DNA of 64,000 bases from Nymphaea colorata. Taxonomy: Eukaryota; Streptophyta; Magnoliopsida; Nymphaeales; Nymphaeaceae. Positions 62,791-64,000 of this stretch are shown one piece after another; within the stretch, counting starts at the first letter, position 1, and every line of letters begins with the position of its first letter. The DNA lies in assembly GCF_008831285.2 (NCBI RefSeq), contig NC_045140.1:20520370-20584369 (forward strand). Direction: 5' to 3'. The translations under genes and the position numbers were made by a program. The notes under the pieces were generated by a model. It was not told the DNA's origin. It saw only the letters and a list, made by a program, of their open reading frames with translations, and made no database searches.

Positions 62791-64000
62791 ATTCTTTCTT
62801 TCTTCTTGCTCCATTTGACTTTTCGTTTATTACAGATAGAGTGAGGAATTTATATTTGGTGTTTCCAAATACGTTGTTTATGGCTTATAGCTTGCCTAGT
62901 TGGAGATGTTGTGAAATCCCTCTTCTGCCTAAGCTCATTTAGCCATGTAATATTATCGAAATGTTTGCATTGTATACTGTTGATGTAAGAATCGTTTGGT
63001 AATAGTTGACATTTACATGACATGAACCAATAATGAAGGCAATGTTTGCTGATTTTCTTTTTCTTTCTGCATGTCTTCTGTAAATATAGTTTTGAATGCG
63101 CATGTGCGTGAGACCTAATGTTTAGTAACCATTGCTTGTGTTTGCTTCAAATGTGAGTAAGATGTGTGCTACTTTCTGCTCCGATATCTATAATGTTTGT
63201 AAGCTTTTTCCGGGTTCTGCATGCAACAATAAGATGATCATGGGGATGTTTACAGGCGATCGTCCCTTCGCTTTTCTGTGTTCTTCGTGCAATACGCACC
63301 TGCTGATTACTGTCGTTCTAAATGCATCTTCCATTGTAGATGGTCTACTGATGTGCTTATGAGTAAGTTGCATGCATCCCGGATCTTGATAATCACTGCA
63401 ACCTTCGTTGGTTGAGCATTCAGCAACAAAGTGATTGTGTGGCATAATCTTGTGGAATGGCAAACTCATCCTGCAAATGAGAGATTTTCCTGTCAACCTA
63501 ACTGATGAGATCATGAGAGTGGTGGTGTTTGCGGATGGAAGTTCTCCAATTTCCTTATGAAAATTTGACGGAGGAAATGTGATTCACTTTAGCCGAGTTA
63601 CAGTCGCTACTTATCTCTCAGTTCCAACTGAAATCCTTTTGCCGTAAAGCCATGGGCAAAAAAGTCGCCCATCTTGCCAGTTTTCTGCTAAATGCTTGAA
63701 GAAACTTCCCTTTTCCTTACAGGAGAACAAAGGAGAAGGGTGAGCATGGGTAAACCTGGATGGCGGGGTAAGCTTAAGATCTTCAAGTTGAAAGATGGTA
63801 AGGAGTTCATTACCCAGCATGCGTCTCCACTGGCGAGAGACTGTCTAACCCAAACTCCTCAATCACAAATAAATATTTAGACATCTTCTCTTTCCACTAG
63901 TTCTCTTCATATACAGAGCCTTTTTCTCGTGCGAAAGTGGTAAAAGTCTCGTTCATAAAAGCAAGATGCCAGTCTTCTCATGAAAACGGAGCCAACCCAT
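62791..64000. other. 3' flank of GGPP synthase
   Basis: The stretch from 62791 to about 63030 is probably 3' UTR; CCAATAATGAAGG at about 63027 is a possible near-upstream polyadenylation element. Beyond this no reading frame of a recognised family is seen on either strand. The short frame at 63692-63880 has no known domain. Confidence 0.5.

Overview
This is nuclear genomic DNA of a flowering plant. The evidence is multi-exon genes with GT-AG introns whose proteins are land-plant families (class II KNOX, MYB-CC, plastid-type GGPP synthase, TRS120 and OST48 with plant-like sequence), long AT-rich spacers, many GA/CT and AT microsatellites, and decayed non-coding repeats. There is no bacterial operon structure. 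I cannot place the species; nothing looks specifically grass-like. No rRNA, intact tRNA, CRISPR array, reverse transcriptase or transposase reading frame was recognised.

Layout. (1) 1-6883, minus strand: the N-terminal two thirds of TRS120, a TRAPPII vesicle-tethering subunit, running off the left edge. (2) 7951-13270, minus: a seven-exon MYB-CC (PHR1-like, PHL7-type) transcription factor, reconstructed to 296 residues. (3) 13271-22791: no supported gene. (4) 22792-23181, minus: a small single-exon plant protein of 129 residues with a KYDPLSYALNFDD motif. (5) 23182-40480: about 17 kb without genes, holding degenerate and tandem repeats, microsatellites, a tRNA-like SINE candidate and small MITE-like pieces. 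(6) 40483-42352: a GC-rich block with clustered ACGT (G-box type) motifs, then a leader with two short upstream ORFs. (7) 42353-47491, plus: a class II KNOX homeobox gene (KNAT3-like), 456 residues, six coding exons. (8) 49946-56047, plus: OST48, the 48 kDa oligosaccharyltransferase subunit, 440 residues, thirteen exons. (9) 56048-61608: spacer with MITE-like relics. (10) 61609-62790, plus: an intronless plastid-type geranylgeranyl diphosphate synthase, 393 residues. (11) 62791-64000: its 3' flank.

The genes are not a functional cluster. They are independent housekeeping (TRS120, OST48, GGPPS) and regulatory (MYB-CC, KNOX, possibly the small protein) loci. I reconstructed exon boundaries by eye by joining reading phase across every intron; all five complete genes close in frame. 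I found no previously undescribed system. The observations most worth checking are a cysteine cluster in the KNOX N-terminus, competing in-frame splice acceptors in OST48 and KNOX, a probable GC-AG intron in TRS120, and several young tandem duplications.
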